64,000 nt of DNA from Spinacia oleracea (taxonomy: Eukaryota; Streptophyta; Magnoliopsida; Caryophyllales; Amaranthaceae). Made by a program: the position numbers and the translations under genes. The stretch is taken from assembly GCF_020520425.1 (NCBI RefSeq), contig NC_079489.1:86729810-86793809 (forward strand), written 5' to 3'. Positions 21,912 to 34,022 of this stretch are shown here, piece by piece; the first letter of the stretch is position 1, and the number at the start of each line of letters is the position of its first letter. The notes under the pieces were generated by a model. The model had not been told where the DNA came from. It worked only from the letters and a program-made list of their open reading frames with translations, and ran no database searches.

Positions 21912-24900
21912 ATTGCTTGAAGCTAAAGGAAGATCAGAAGAACGGAACAGTCGTTCCATCTTCAGGTATTTTTGTTATAGACTGTATACTTGCTAATTCA
22001 ACTTCTTGGGTATTAGATACAGGTTGTGGCTCACACTTATGTTCCAATCCACAGGGACTAAGAAGAAGTAGAAAGTTAAGCAAGGGTGAAGTCGACCTAC
22101 GAGTGGGAAATGGAGCACGGATTGCTGCATTAGCTGTAGGAACTTACTATTTGTCGTTGCCCTCCGGGCTAGTTTTGGAATTGGAAGAATGTTTCCATGT
22201 TCCAAGTCTTACTAAAAACATCATTTCAGTTTCTTGCTTAGATGCTAAGGGATTTTCCTTTTTAATAAAAGACAATAGTTGTTCGTTTTATTTTTAAAGA
22301 GATGTTTTATGGATCTGCTAGATTAGTCAATGGACTTTATTTATTAGATCACGACAAACAAGTATATAACATAAATACCAAAAAGGCCAAAAAGGATGAT
22401 TCAGATCTCACTTATCTGTGGCATTGTCGATTGGGCCATATAAACTTGAAACGCTTAGAAAGACTTCAAAAGGAAGGAATTCTAGAACCATTTGACTTAG
22501 AGGATTATGGTAAATGCGAATCATGTTTACTTGGCAAAATGACAAAGCAACCTTTCTCTAAAGTTGGAGAAAGAGCAAATGAACTATTGGGTTTAATCCA
22601 TACAGATGTATGTGGACCAATGAGTACAAATGCTAGAGGTGGTTTCAGCTACTTTATCACTTTCACTGATGACTTCAGTAGGTATGGTTATGTCTACCTA
22701 ATGAAGCATAAGTCTGAATCCTTTGACAAATTCAAGGAATTTCAGAGTGAAGTAGAGAATCAATTAGGCAAGAAGATTAAGGCACTGCGGTCTGATAGAG
22801 GCGGTGAATATCTGAGCTATGAATTTGATGACCATCTGAAAGAATGTGGAATTCTATCAGAATTGACTCCTCCAGGAACACCACAATGGAACGGTGTGTC
22901 GGAACGGAGGAACAGAACCTTGCTAGACATGGTTAGGTCAATGATGGGTCAGGCCAAACTTCCATTAGAATTTTGGGGACATGCACTAAATACAGCTGCA
23001 CTCACTATAAATAGAGCTCCGTCTAAAGTTGTCGAAAAGACTCCATATGAATTATGGTTTGGAAAGCCTCCAAATGTGTCTTTTTTTAAGATTTGGGGAT
23101 GTGAAGTATACGTCAAACGATTAATTTCAGAAAAACTTCATCCAAAATCTGACAAATGTATCCTTGTGGGCTATCCAAAGGAAACAAAGGGGTATTACTT
23201 CTACAATACATCTGAGAACAAGGTGTTTGTTGCTCGAGATGGTGTCTTTTTGGAGAAAGATCACATTTCCAAAATGACAAGTGGGAGAAAAGTAGACCTC
23301 GAAGAAATTCGAGCCGAACAACAAACTCTAGAGAATGCTCAAGATGACATTCAGGATGAAACTCAGAGATCTTTAGAAGAATCTGGTGAGAATCATGGTC
23401 AATCTAGAAATGTTACCCCGCGTAGATCGCAAAGATATAGATCTCAACCGGAAAGGTACTTAGGTATTTTGACGAACGAGAGCTATGACGTTCTATTACT
23501 TGAAAGTGATGAACCTGCGACTTACAAACAAGCTATGACGAGCCCTAGCTCCAAGCAATGGCAAGAAGCCATGCAATCTGAATTAGACTCCATGTCTGAA
23601 AACCAAGTATGGGATTTGGTCGATTTGCCAGATGGCTACCAAGCCATTGGAAGCAAATGGGTTTTCAAACTGAAAAAGGACAAGGATGGGAAACTTGAAG
23701 TTTTCAAAGCTAGATTGGTTGCAAAAGGTTACAGGCAAGTCCACGGTGTGGATTACGATGAAACCTTTTCACCAGTTGCAATGCTAAAGTCTATTCGGAT
23801 AATGTTAGCAATCGCTGCATATTACGATTACGAAATATGGCAGATGGATGTCAAAACTGCTTTCTTAAACGGCGTTTTAACAGAAACTGTGTTTATGACA
23901 CAGCCTGAAGGTTTTGAGGATCCAAAGAATGCTAAAAAGGTATGCAAGCTAAAGAAGTCAATCTACGGATTGAAGCAGGCATCCAGGAGCTGGAATATAC
24001 GTTTTGATGAAGCAGTCAGTGACTTTGGTTTCATCAAGAACGCAGACGAATCTTGTGTATACAAGAAGGTCAGTGGGAGCAAAATTGCTTTCCTGGTATT
24101 ATATGTCGACGACATATTACTTATCGGAAATGACATTCCTATGTTGAACTCTGTCAAGATTTGGCTTGGGAAATGTTTTTCGATGAAAGATCTAGGAGAA
24201 GCACAGTACATATTGGGCATCAAGATTTACAGAGATAGATCTAAAAAGATGATTGGACTTAGTCAAAGCACTTATATCAATAAGGTGCTTGATAGGTTCA
24301 AGATGGCGGACTCCAAGCAAGCTACCTACCCATGTCTCATGGAATGACTCTAAGCAAGAATCAGTGCCCAAAAACACTTGATGAGCGTAGACGAATGAAT
24401 GAGATTCCATATGCATCATTGATTGGTTTAATAATGTATGCTATGATATGTACACGCCCGGATGTTGCGTACGCACTCAGTGCTACGAGAAGATACCAGT
24501 CAGACCCAGGAGAGGCGCATTGGACTGCTGCCAAGAATATTCTGAAGTACCTGAAAAGGCACAAAGATGACTTCCTGGTCTATGGTGGAGATGATGAATT
24601 AATTGTTAGAGGCTATACGGACGCAAGTTTCCAAACCGACAAAGATGATTTCAGATCACAGTCTGGGTTTGTCTTCTGCCTCAACGGAGGAGCAGTAAGC
24701 TGGAAAAGTGCTAAGCAAAGCACCATTGCGGATTCTACAACTGAAGCGGAGTACATTGCTGCACATGAAGCAGCAAAGGAAGCTATATGGCTAAGGAAGT
24801 TCATAGGTGAGCTTGGTGTAGTCCCCTCCATTAAAGGACCAATAGCCCTGTATTGTGATAATAACGGAGCTATTGCACAGGCAAAGGAGCCTAGACACCA

Positions 24901-25090
24901 CCAGAGAGTCAAGCATGTACTTCGTAGATTTCACCTTCTACGAGAGTTCGTCGAAAGAAAAGAAGTCGAGATAAGCAAAATTGGAACTGATGACAACATA
25001 TCAGATCCATTGACTAAACCTCTGCCGCAGGCGAAGCACAACTCGCACACTGCAGCTATGGGAATCAAGCATATTGGAGAATGGCTTTGA
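21912..25090 (+). pseudogene. Copia A pol, frameshifted
   Basis: It resumes at the zinc knuckle after the CACTA element and continues through protease (WVLDTGCGSH), integrase, reverse transcriptase (YVDD) and RNase H, nearly identical to B. Two breaks relative to B: one extra T in the run near 22290-22295, giving a stop at 22295-22297 between protease and integrase; and a one-base loss near 24318 (CCAAGCAAGCTACC), giving a stop at 24345-24347 between RT and RNase H. The frame pieces are 21917-22297, 22302-24347 and 24332-25090. Catalytic residues are otherwise kept, consistent with recent decay. Confidence 0.93.
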
Positions 25091-25955
25091 TGTCTCTGTT
25101 TAATGTTTTAAAGTTTTAGAGTTTAAATCTTTGTAAAACATTATTGGTTAATCATTCACAATAAATGAAGAGAATTCATTTTTCCATTTAATTTGTGGTT
25201 TATTAAATGATGAGTCCCTTCAATTTGACGATATATTCAAGATAGACTGTCAGGACCAGTCCTGTGACTAAGAAATATCTATCAAGTGAACTTGAATGTC
25301 AAAGGTTAAAAATGTTCCCTAGTCGGAGTTTTCTATAAAATTGGACGCATAGAAAACGTTAGACGATTAGAATGCAAGATGACTAGTAGTTCTGTTTCTT
25401 GAACTATGTGGACATGGCAATGTCATAATCATTTGCATAGATACTTACTTTGTGAAGACTAATATCGGACAAGACCTATGAAACTTTACTGTAAGAGATG
25501 AAAATCTGTCATAAGTAAATTTCATTAAAATTATTAGACACTAAATCCTCAATACCTGAGTGATTTGAGATTACTTGTTTGAGAACTGGTTGCTTTGACG
25601 TTGACCAACCGTCGCACCGTAAAAGGAGGCTATAAAGGCAACGCTCAGGTAATCACTTATCAAACGAAGTCTAATCTCAAGATCGCAAGATTGGAATTGT
25701 CCTCCCATAAATCGGGATGAGATGCTTAAAAGTTGTACAAGGCCACTCGGAGAGCTAGAAACTGTGAAATGCATGGCCGTGCTCGGATGAATCACAGGCT
25801 ATGATTATCTGTTTATTTGATCAGTTGAACTCTGAAATCGAGAAACACCTCTGGACATAATAAGGATGACAACTCTTACCTTATGTTCAAGAGCAAGCAT
25901 CGAGCGACAAAGGAATTAGGAAATGCACACTTGTCCCTAAGGACAAGTGGGAGAC
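25091..25955 (+). other. 3' trailer of copia A
   Basis: Collinear with 10515-11378 of B, ending in the purine-rich GACAAGTGGGAGAC before the LTR. No coding frame. Confidence 0.75.
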
Positions 25956-27337
25956 TGAAGGAAATAATGCCCTTGGTCCAAGTATGCATTCAATCTTAAG
26001 TCTAATAAATGCGGTTCAGTATTAATTAACAAGTTAATAATTCAGTGAGATCAAGTGAGCTGAATGCCTAGCTAGAGGCCGCTTCAGTTCAAGTGGAATT
26101 AATGATATTAATCCACAGCTTACTCTTGACTGAACCCGTAGGATCACACAAGTAGTACGTAAACGGATCAAGTATTTAATGGCATTAAATACTCCATCTA
26201 TGGATATTCGGAATCGACGGATCTGGGTTTCAGTGGGAGCTGAGATCGTCACAGGCAAGAAATGAATACTCCGGAAACGATGATATTGCCGGAAACGGAA
26301 ATATGGATCGTATCGGAAATATAAATATTATCCAAGTCGTAGATGTTGCCGGAAACGGAAACATGGTACGTATCGGAAAATATTATCGGAAAATGGAAAT
26401 ATTGCCAGAATCGGAAATATTGCCGGAAACGGAAATATTGTCAGAATCGGAAATATTATCGGAATCGGAAAATAATTCCGGAAACGGAAATATTAAATAT
26501 TTGTTCGAAACGGAAATTGATTCCGGAATCGGAAATATTAAATATTGTTCGTATCGGAAATGAATTCCGGAATCGGGAATTTAATCGGAAGCGTATCGTA
26601 CGAATTAGCATCGGACGAGGCCCGCTAGACGAAGGCCCAGCACGAAGCCAGGCCATCGCCCAGCGAGCCAACACGCACCATCGCATGCCAAGCCTCGACC
26701 AGGCCCAGCGCAAGGCCAGGCCCAGCCAAGGCCTGGGGCGCGCGCGCGAGAGCACAGCAGTGGGCCGAGCGCTGTGCGCCTAGCGTGGGCCGCAAGGCTT
26801 GCGCGGGTGTACGGTGCTCATGCAATGCTTGTGCGGGAATCCTAAAGCAATCGGGATTCGAAATATGATTAAATCCTAAAACTATTAGATAATGATTATT
26901 TAATTAGAGTCCTAGTAGGATTATAATTAAATAAATTAGTATCCTAATAGGATTCCAAAACCCTTTCCATAACTCTATAAATAGGTGCCTAGGGTCACAT
27001 ATTTTAAGAGATTATTCAAGTATTCAAAGTGAGTTTTTGAGAGAAAATTCAGACACATTCCTTGACCAAAAGTGCCGAAAATCTTTAGTACCTTAAGGGC
27101 GATTCTAGTTGGTCAATCTTAAGGCGGATCCGGACGTGCTGTGGACTATCTACGGAGGGACGACACTTGGAGTCCTAAAGACTTGTTCTTGTTTGGTTCG
27201 GGCGTAGCTAGGGAAGGCACGCAACAAAGAGTATGCATCTAAACTATGCTATATGATTATGTGTAAATAATATGTATTCCTGGCTAAATGGTTTTTCCGC
27301 ATGATTTATGAATTGTCATATGTATCATAACCTAACA
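25956..27337 (+). repeat. 3' LTR of copia A
   Basis: 1382 bp, TG...CA. It differs from the reassembled 5' LTR by about 15-20 substitutions and small gaps (for example TTCAATGTT/TTCAATCTT and GTAGGGTC/GTAGGATC). That suggests a moderately young insertion, clearly older than B. Followed by the target duplication GGAAA. Confidence 0.94.
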
Positions 27338-27338
27338 G

Positions 27339-30300
27339 GAAATGCATGCGGAGTTTTTGAGAATGAAGAGGAACTTGGAAATTGTTTCAAATTTTCATTT
27401 GAAACAACTTGAAGCTGTATCAGCACTGAGGCATCGTTCATCTCCATCGCTGCCGGATGATGATTTGGATCCAAGGTATTATGCCATGATGCAAGAATTG
27501 GCTGAGATGGTAGTTTCAGTTCAGTCTATGCCAGGAGGTTTGGAGAACATATATTGTGATGGAAAACCTAATGCTATACCTCGAGATGTTAGTCCAAATT
27601 AAAAGATCCAAGAAGTTCTTCATGAAATTAATGTCAATGAAATTGCTAACAAGACTGATGTACAGTGTGAAGAACGTTGTTTTGTTGATGCTATCCCTGA
27701 TCCAGCTCGGCATACCAATGCAACTCTGGAGGTTGCTGTACAGTGTGAAGAACCTCGTATTGTTGATGCTACCACTGATCCAGCTCAGCAGACCAATGAA
27801 GGTGCAACTTTACTCTATTTCAGTTTACTATATGTTCAAAACTTAGAAATATCTTAAAAACTTTAACCTTTTCACATTAAATGATAAGAAGTCATTTATT
27901 CTACTACAAGCACAACTTTGGAGGTTGATGTACAGCCAAGCTTATCTGAGCAGTCGGTTGTACCTCTTCCAATTGTTGAACCTCTTCCAAGTGTTCAACC
28001 TCTTCCAAGTGCTGAAACTGCTCCAAAAGAATTAAAAGTTTACGGTCCTACTGTCGGTTATCATTCCATTATACACTCTTCTTTCACTGATGGCAAGGTT
28101 AAAATTGGAATTCCATGTGGTAAGGTTAACACTGAACCATTCCTTGTCGGACATTTCATGCGTTTCTACAAGAGGAACATGAAACGTTTGCCCGAGTTGT
28201 ATCAAGAAGTTGCTGATTATTGCCTTCTGGATGATCCTGTCGTAGTGAAGGCAAAGTAAGTCTTTTAATTGTTTTATATAATGTAACTTAATTTTGACCA
28301 AGTGAAGGGTAATACATTTTCCTAACTTTAAGTACAAAAGGTATAACTTTAACTTAATAAATCTTAACTTTGATTTTTTTTTTAGGGAAACTTTGGTCTG
28401 GTTTGATTCCGTACATAAGATTGAAAGAGAGGATATGTTGTCACTTGCTGAAGATCAAGAGATCTATTTGTCTATTATTGAGTGTTGGGCATTAATGATA
28501 AATGCAAATGAAATGCAGCATGCCTCACCGCCTTCAAAATTCTGTTTTGGTGTCCGCCAAAGTGTGAGTTTCTTAAATTGTGTAGTAGTTTAGTAAAAGT
28601 TAACGTATTTTTAGGAAATATTTGTGTTGTACTAATTTGTTTGTTTTCCCTTGTAGGAAATTTTGGAACTTCTTTGGCAAGATTCAACTAACGAGGCTGC
28701 TATGGATCAGCTTCTAAATTGTTGGCAAGAGTGGACTGATATTCACAACAATGGCTTTGACATCACCTGTGTTGATCTGGTCAGTTATTACTTGGCATCA
28801 CCTCAAAATTAAATTAAGGATTTTAAAGTTAAAGTTAAGGATTATAAAGTTAAAGTTAAGGCATCTGTTGTTAAAGTTTAGGATTCTAAATTTAAAGTCA
28901 AGTTTTATGAAGTTAAAGTTTAGGATCTAAAGTTAAAGTTAAGGTTTCTGAAGTTAGAGTTTAGGATAATTGAGTTAAAGTTGAGAATTTTAGAGTTAAA
29001 GTTGAGGGTTCTAAAATTCTCAACTTTAACTCAATTATCCTTAACTCTAACTTCAGAAACCTTAACTTTAACTTTACAATCCTAAAATTTAACTTCTAAC
29101 ATTAAATTTTTCTGAAGTTAAATTTTAGGATTCTAAAGTTAAAGTTAAGGTTTCTGAAGTTAAAGTTTAGGATAATTTTGTTAAAGTTGAGGATTTTAGA
29201 GTTAAAGTTGAGGGTTCTAAAGTTAAAGTTTAGCATTCTGTTGTTAAAGTTTAGACCCGAAGTTAAAGTTTTGGAGTCTGAAGTTATAATTAAGGTATCT
29301 GAACTTAAAGTTAAGATTTTTAAAGTTAAAGTTTAGGCATTTGAAGTTAAAGTTAAGGTATCCAAAGTTAAATTTTAGGATTATGAAGTTAAAGTTTACT
29401 TTCACTAGTTTAAGTTTTGTTTTTGTGTATCTATTAACATCACAATATGTTTTGTTTTTGTAGGTTTTTGTTCCTTTTTTTCGAGAACGCCACTTTTTCC
29501 TATTTGTGTTGAATTTGAAAACCAAAACGATGCAACACGTGGACAATCTTGTGTATGATGAAGCTCAAATCATTGACTTTGAAAGTTTTTCAACAACTCT
29601 GGTAATTACCTCTAGTCAATTTAAGAATGTTGAATTACCGGTTCAACTTTCTTTTTTCTGTTACAAACCAATAAATGTGTTTAATATTGTTTTCAGTGTG
29701 ATCTCCTGGATACTTTCCTTGATGATAGAGGCAATAATCATGAAGGTGATATTGGAACGTACCCCATGGAGGAGGTTGAGTTTGATTGGAAGACTGCAAA
29801 AGGTTCTGACCTTGACTGTGGAATTTATACGATGATTAGTATGTTGACATTTGAAGGAATCAAATGTAGCTGTCCTGATTTGAAAGAGGTTAGAATTTTT
29901 CGAATCATAACTTTTAAGTCAAAATTCCTAACTTTTACTGCAATTTGCTTAGCTTTTATTAGCCTTATTTATTTTGGAATTTAAAATGATGTTGATAATG
30001 TTATTCTTTTTTTTTTTTCAAACAATACAGCCCCGTGAAAGGATTGTTCTGCGTGCCGAAATATGTGTCACACTTGTGTTATCAGACATGAATGACAAAC
30101 GGGCAGAAGTTCTCAATAAACTTGCTGATTTCAATTCCAAACGAGTAGAAGTCTATCCAGATGTGGTAACCAGGAGGAAGAAAAAATTGGCAGACGATAA
30201 GAAGTTGAAGAAAGAAGCTGCCAAAAAGGAGAAGGAACTTGAAAAGAAAGCAGAGGAGAATGCCAATGAGAACAAGAAACCAGAGGGTAATATTGCAGAG

Positions 30301-30531
30301 GAGAATGCCAATGAGAACGAGAAACCAGAGGGTAATATGGCAGAGGTGAATAGCAATGTGGCAGATGTGAATGATAATGCGGCAGAGGGCAACAAACAAC
30401 CGTTTAAGACTTTTACTTCAAGAAAACATCTGAAAAGGAATGTAGCAGATGCATCTGACCCCGAAAATGTAGCACCACCAGAGAAGAAGCAATCTCCTAC
30501 CAAACGGACGGGAAAGAAACCTGCAGCATGA
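27339..30531 (+). pseudogene. Ulp1-like (C48) cysteine protease gene, downstream exons
   Basis: Exons: 27339-about 27801; about 27911-28255; 28386-28563; 28657-28779; 29464-29601; 29697-29888; 30031-30531. All have GT donors and mostly clear AG acceptors; phases agree from the second exon on. Ulp1/SENP proteases cleave SUMO-type modifiers. Catalytic His is in RHFFLFVLNL and Asp in QHVDNL (29464-29601); Cys is in SDLDCGIYTM (29697-29888). The final exon is acidic/basic low-complexity (EKKAEENANENKKPEGN) with a basic end. An in-frame TAA at 27600-27602 truncates the protein before the protease domain, hence pseudogene. The 27339 exon contains two copies of a VQCEE...VDA...DPA unit. The N-terminal exon is at 1-683, beyond copia A. 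Confidence 0.8.
28808..29395 (+). repeat. 21-bp minisatellite in protease-gene intron, with foldback
   Basis: It fills the intron 28780-29463. Units of about 21 bp with core AAAGTTAAAGTTAAGG are mostly in sense orientation. Part of the array is inverted: 28929-28993 pairs with 29011-29075 (65-bp arms, one mismatch noticed) around a 17-bp loop. Confidence 0.85.
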
Positions 30532-31741
30532 AATTTTAATATTAGTTTACTAAACTTTTATTACAAGAAGGTTAACTTTAAGTACAATAATCTTAACTTT
30601 TACATTTTTACAAAAATATTTCTCTAGAGTATAATGCCTTTTTTGTGTATGTATGGCATATAATATTGGTTTTTGGTGATGTTCAGTAGAACTTAGAAAC
30701 ATGTATTTAAAGTTGTTGATTCTATGGTAAAAGTTAAGAATATTATAATTAAAGTTAGCCCTGTTATTGTTATAGTTAAGATCAACTTTAAGTATAATAT
30801 TGGTTTTTGGTGATGTTCAGTTTCTGAAGTTAAAGTTCAGGATAATTTTGTTAAAGTTGAGGGTTCTTAAGTTAAAGTTTAGGATTCTATTGTTAAAGTT
30901 TAAGCATCTGAAGTTGAAGTTTTGGAGTCTGAAGTTATAATTAAGGTTTCTGAACTTAAAGTTTAAGATTTTAAAGTTAAAGTTTAGGCATTTGAAGTTA
31001 AAGTTAAGGAATCCAAAGTTAAAGTTTAGGATTCTGAAACATGTATTTAAAGTTGTTGATTCTATGCTTAAAGTTAAGATTATCATAATTAAAGTTAGCC
31101 CTGTTATTGTAATAGTTAAGAAAATTTAATATTAGTTTATCTAACTTTTATTATAAAAAGGGTAACTTTAAGTACAAAACTCTCAACTTTAAGTATAATA
31201 TTGGTTTTTGGTATATTACTTCAATTCTTCATTGTACGTTAAGTATCCATGTCAGGCCCTCGACACTTCGACATGGTTTCAAACACTTTGAAACTTTATT
31301 TTCAACTTAAATCCGAAAAAAATTTCACAATTTAGCTAGGTTAGACACTTGGACACGTATCCAAGTCAGTCCAAGTAACATAGGTTTTGGCGATGTTTAG
31401 AAAAAGTTACGTAACATATTAGAAGTTGTTAATTTTATGCTAAAAGTTAAGCAAATATACCTCAACTTTTACTGTATCAAGCCTGACTTTTAATATATAA
31501 ATCTCAACTTTTACATTTTTGAACAAAAGACAGATTAAAAGATATATACACTTCAGAGAAATATTATACTTCACTAAATTTTAATGCATATATTCAAACT
31601 TTCAATGTAAAAACAAACTTTTACTAAGTTCTCAAGTCTAGTCAACTTTAACTTCAGAATCTTAAACTTTAACTTCATAAACCTTAACTTTAACTTTAAT
31701 AAAAAATTAAATTCTATTTTTGATAAGAAACATTAAAAGAA
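30532..31741. other. Region between convergent 3' ends of protease and transposase genes
   Basis: No gene. AAAGTT-type repeats in both orientations (the 21-bp period is clear at about 30825-31040). Near 31240-31385 lies a block with CGACACTTCGACATGG and GGACACGTATCCAAGTC. A related block rich in GTGTCGGACACGGG-type sequence lies at the mirror position in the right copy (about 55395-55610), so it was present before the two copies separated. Confidence 0.6.
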
Positions 31742-33763
31742 TCAAAATAATCTCAAATTTGGAGTTATTGTTCCAAAGTCTGCTGTTGGAGGCGCTGCAG
31801 CTTTTCCCTTCTTCTTTTTGACAAACGGTCCTCGTGGTCTTTTGTTCCTTCCTTTTGTTGTGCAACGTTCAGGATCCAACACCATAGGAGGTTCAGTTGC
31901 TGTGTTTGTTGCAGGTTCAGAACTTGTTGCTTGTTGTACACTTGTATCACTTATTGTTGTTGTATGAGTACCTACAAACATTTAACATACTGTATCATAA
32001 CTTTTACTTATAAAACCCAAACTTTAACATATAAAACCCTAACTTTTACTTATAAAATTGTAACTTTTACATATTTTCCTTTTTAAGAAAATGTGAGTTC
32101 CAATCTATTTTTATTTCACACATTATAGTTTTTTTTGTTTAAAGTTGTAGTTCTGTAGGTTAAAGTTATGAAATTTATTCTAAAGTTAAGACAGACTTTC
32201 GTCATCTCTAACTTAACTTTAACAGTGAATATCTTTACTTTTACCAAAAAACAATTAACTTTTACCTGCTGGTGCTGAGTTTGTTTCATATGCTGCTGTT
32301 GCATTTGTTTCAGGTGCTGCTGTTGCACTTGTTTCAGGTGCTGTTGTTGCACTTGTTTCTTTGGTTGAAGCGTCGTCATTGTTTGAAACATTTAATGACG
32401 CTAGAAGTTCATCAACCAGAGACACACTAGCGGCATAACCATCCTCCATAAGGGTTCTTGTCTCCTCATTTGACTGGCTTTTCAAGATAAGGTTGTAGTA
32501 TTTCCTAGCCATGGTTTGGCGCCAAGGTGTGTACTGGACCTCTTCTGGATTTTTCATTTTCTAATTTGTTCCAAACTGATGACTTGGCAGATTTTGTCCA
32601 CCTCTTTTTGATATACTGTTCTGGAATCCGATTAACCGAATGAAGGTGCAATATCCTAATGCAGTGGTAGCACAACCATCCTGAAGCTTCAAAGTTTTTA
32701 CACGTACATGATACTGTTTAGCTCTCGTGGATGTATGTTACTCTCTGTGCAGACCAAGGTTCTTCATCATGGACACAGCATAGAACTCAATATTTTCTGC
32801 ATTAGTAGTAGCATGTTTTAAAGTTAGGAAAATCAATATTAAAGTTAGCCCTGGTGTACTTAAAGTTATGAAACTTAATTTTTCAGGTTACATAACTTTT
32901 AAAACAAAAAACCTAACTTTAACTTCAAAATTCTAAACTTTAACTTCAGATGCCTAAACTTTAACTTCAAAATTTTAAGTTTTAAAACAAAAAACCTAAC
33001 TTTAACTTTTTACTTAAAGTTATGAAAATATGTATAAAAGTTAGCCCTGGTGAAGTAAAAGTTAATAAACTTTATATTTCAGTTTATCAACTTTTAATAA
33101 AAAAAGGCATAACTTTTACAGTAAAAAGACTAACTTTATAATTTTTCAAAAATGGAAACTTTAAATTCTGATATTTACCTTGTTTCCAAATTAATTTTGC
33201 TGTTGTTGCAATTGAATATCCAAATTCCTCCTCAAAGTCTCTGAATAGTGATAACGTGTAAACTTCTGATGCATGTTTCAGCAATCCAGATAGTGGTAAA
33301 GCCGAGGATGGAACCGATTTACTACAAGAGAATTCAGCATGCTTTTCTGTACTTCTCCAACGCTGTAGTGTACCTTTGAACAATCTATAGAAATCAGTTA
33401 AACTTGTTGTTCTGTTTTCTCTAAATCCGATGGCGTGATTAGTGCTTTCACTTGGTTGTGAAGACAAAATTCCAGCTGAAAAGAAGTCTTTGCTTAGCGC
33501 AGGGCACCATTTTTCTCTCAAATCGTATACATTTGTAAACCACTCTTCCCCTATCAGCTCATATTGTTGCAGCATTGATCTCCAATTGGTTTGAAATTCA
33601 ACTACTGTGACACACTTATACAAGCAATAGTTGAATGTCTTCTTAAAAGTTGGATCTCGTTTCAATGCCCCAAATCTGGTAATAGCATTCTGATGCAAAT
33701 GCCATACACATAATCTGTGTCTTGAATCTGGAAAGACCTGCATATACAACCCAATCTTAAAAG

Positions 33764-34022
33764 TTGAGATTTTTGAAGTTAAAGTTAAGAATATTGAAGT
33801 TAAAGTTAAGAATTTTAAAGTTAAAGTTAAAGTTAAAGTTAAGAATCCTAAAGTTAAAGTTAAGGATTCTAAATTTAAACTTTAGGATTCTAAAATTAAA
33901 GTTAAGATTTCTAAATTTAAAGTTAAGGATTCTGAACTTAAAGTTAAAGATTTTGAACTTAAAGTTAAGGACAATGAACTTAAAGTTGAGGAATATGAAG
34001 TTAAAGTTAAGGACTCTGAAAA
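33764..34022 (+). repeat. AAAGTT minisatellite in left transposase intron
   Basis: Units of about 21 bp (GTTAAAGTTAAGAAT and similar) read on +, that is antisense to the gene. The equivalent intron of the right copy (41611-41906) has no such array, so this one was gained or expanded after the copies diverged. Confidence 0.85.

Larger units (their letters stand above)
1212..27337 (+). mobile_element. Copia element A, Ty1/copia LTR retrotransposon, split by copia B and by a CACTA element
   Basis: It starts TGAAGGAAATAATG at 1212 and ends CCTAACA at 27337. The 5-bp target duplication GGAAA is at 1207-1211 and 27338-27342. The 5' LTR (1212-2238 plus 12771-13124) totals 1381 bp and the 3' LTR (25956-27337) 1382 bp, with roughly 15-20 differences seen by eye. 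B (2239-12765) sits inside its 5' LTR and a CACTA element (16692-21911) inside its gag. The coding region has two further frameshifts, so A cannot supply its own proteins. It occupies an intron/exon border of the left Ulp1-like gene. Confidence 0.95.

Noticed and set aside
27600..27843. Independent gene 27556-27846
   Set aside because: The frame of the surrounding exon continues past the TAA at 27600 with the VQCEE repeat, so this is a shadow in another frame of a broken exon.
29506..29835. Single 109-codon frame as the protease
   Set aside because: It mixes exon and intron frames; the spliced exons 29464-29601 and 29697-29888 give the H, D and DCG motifs in register.
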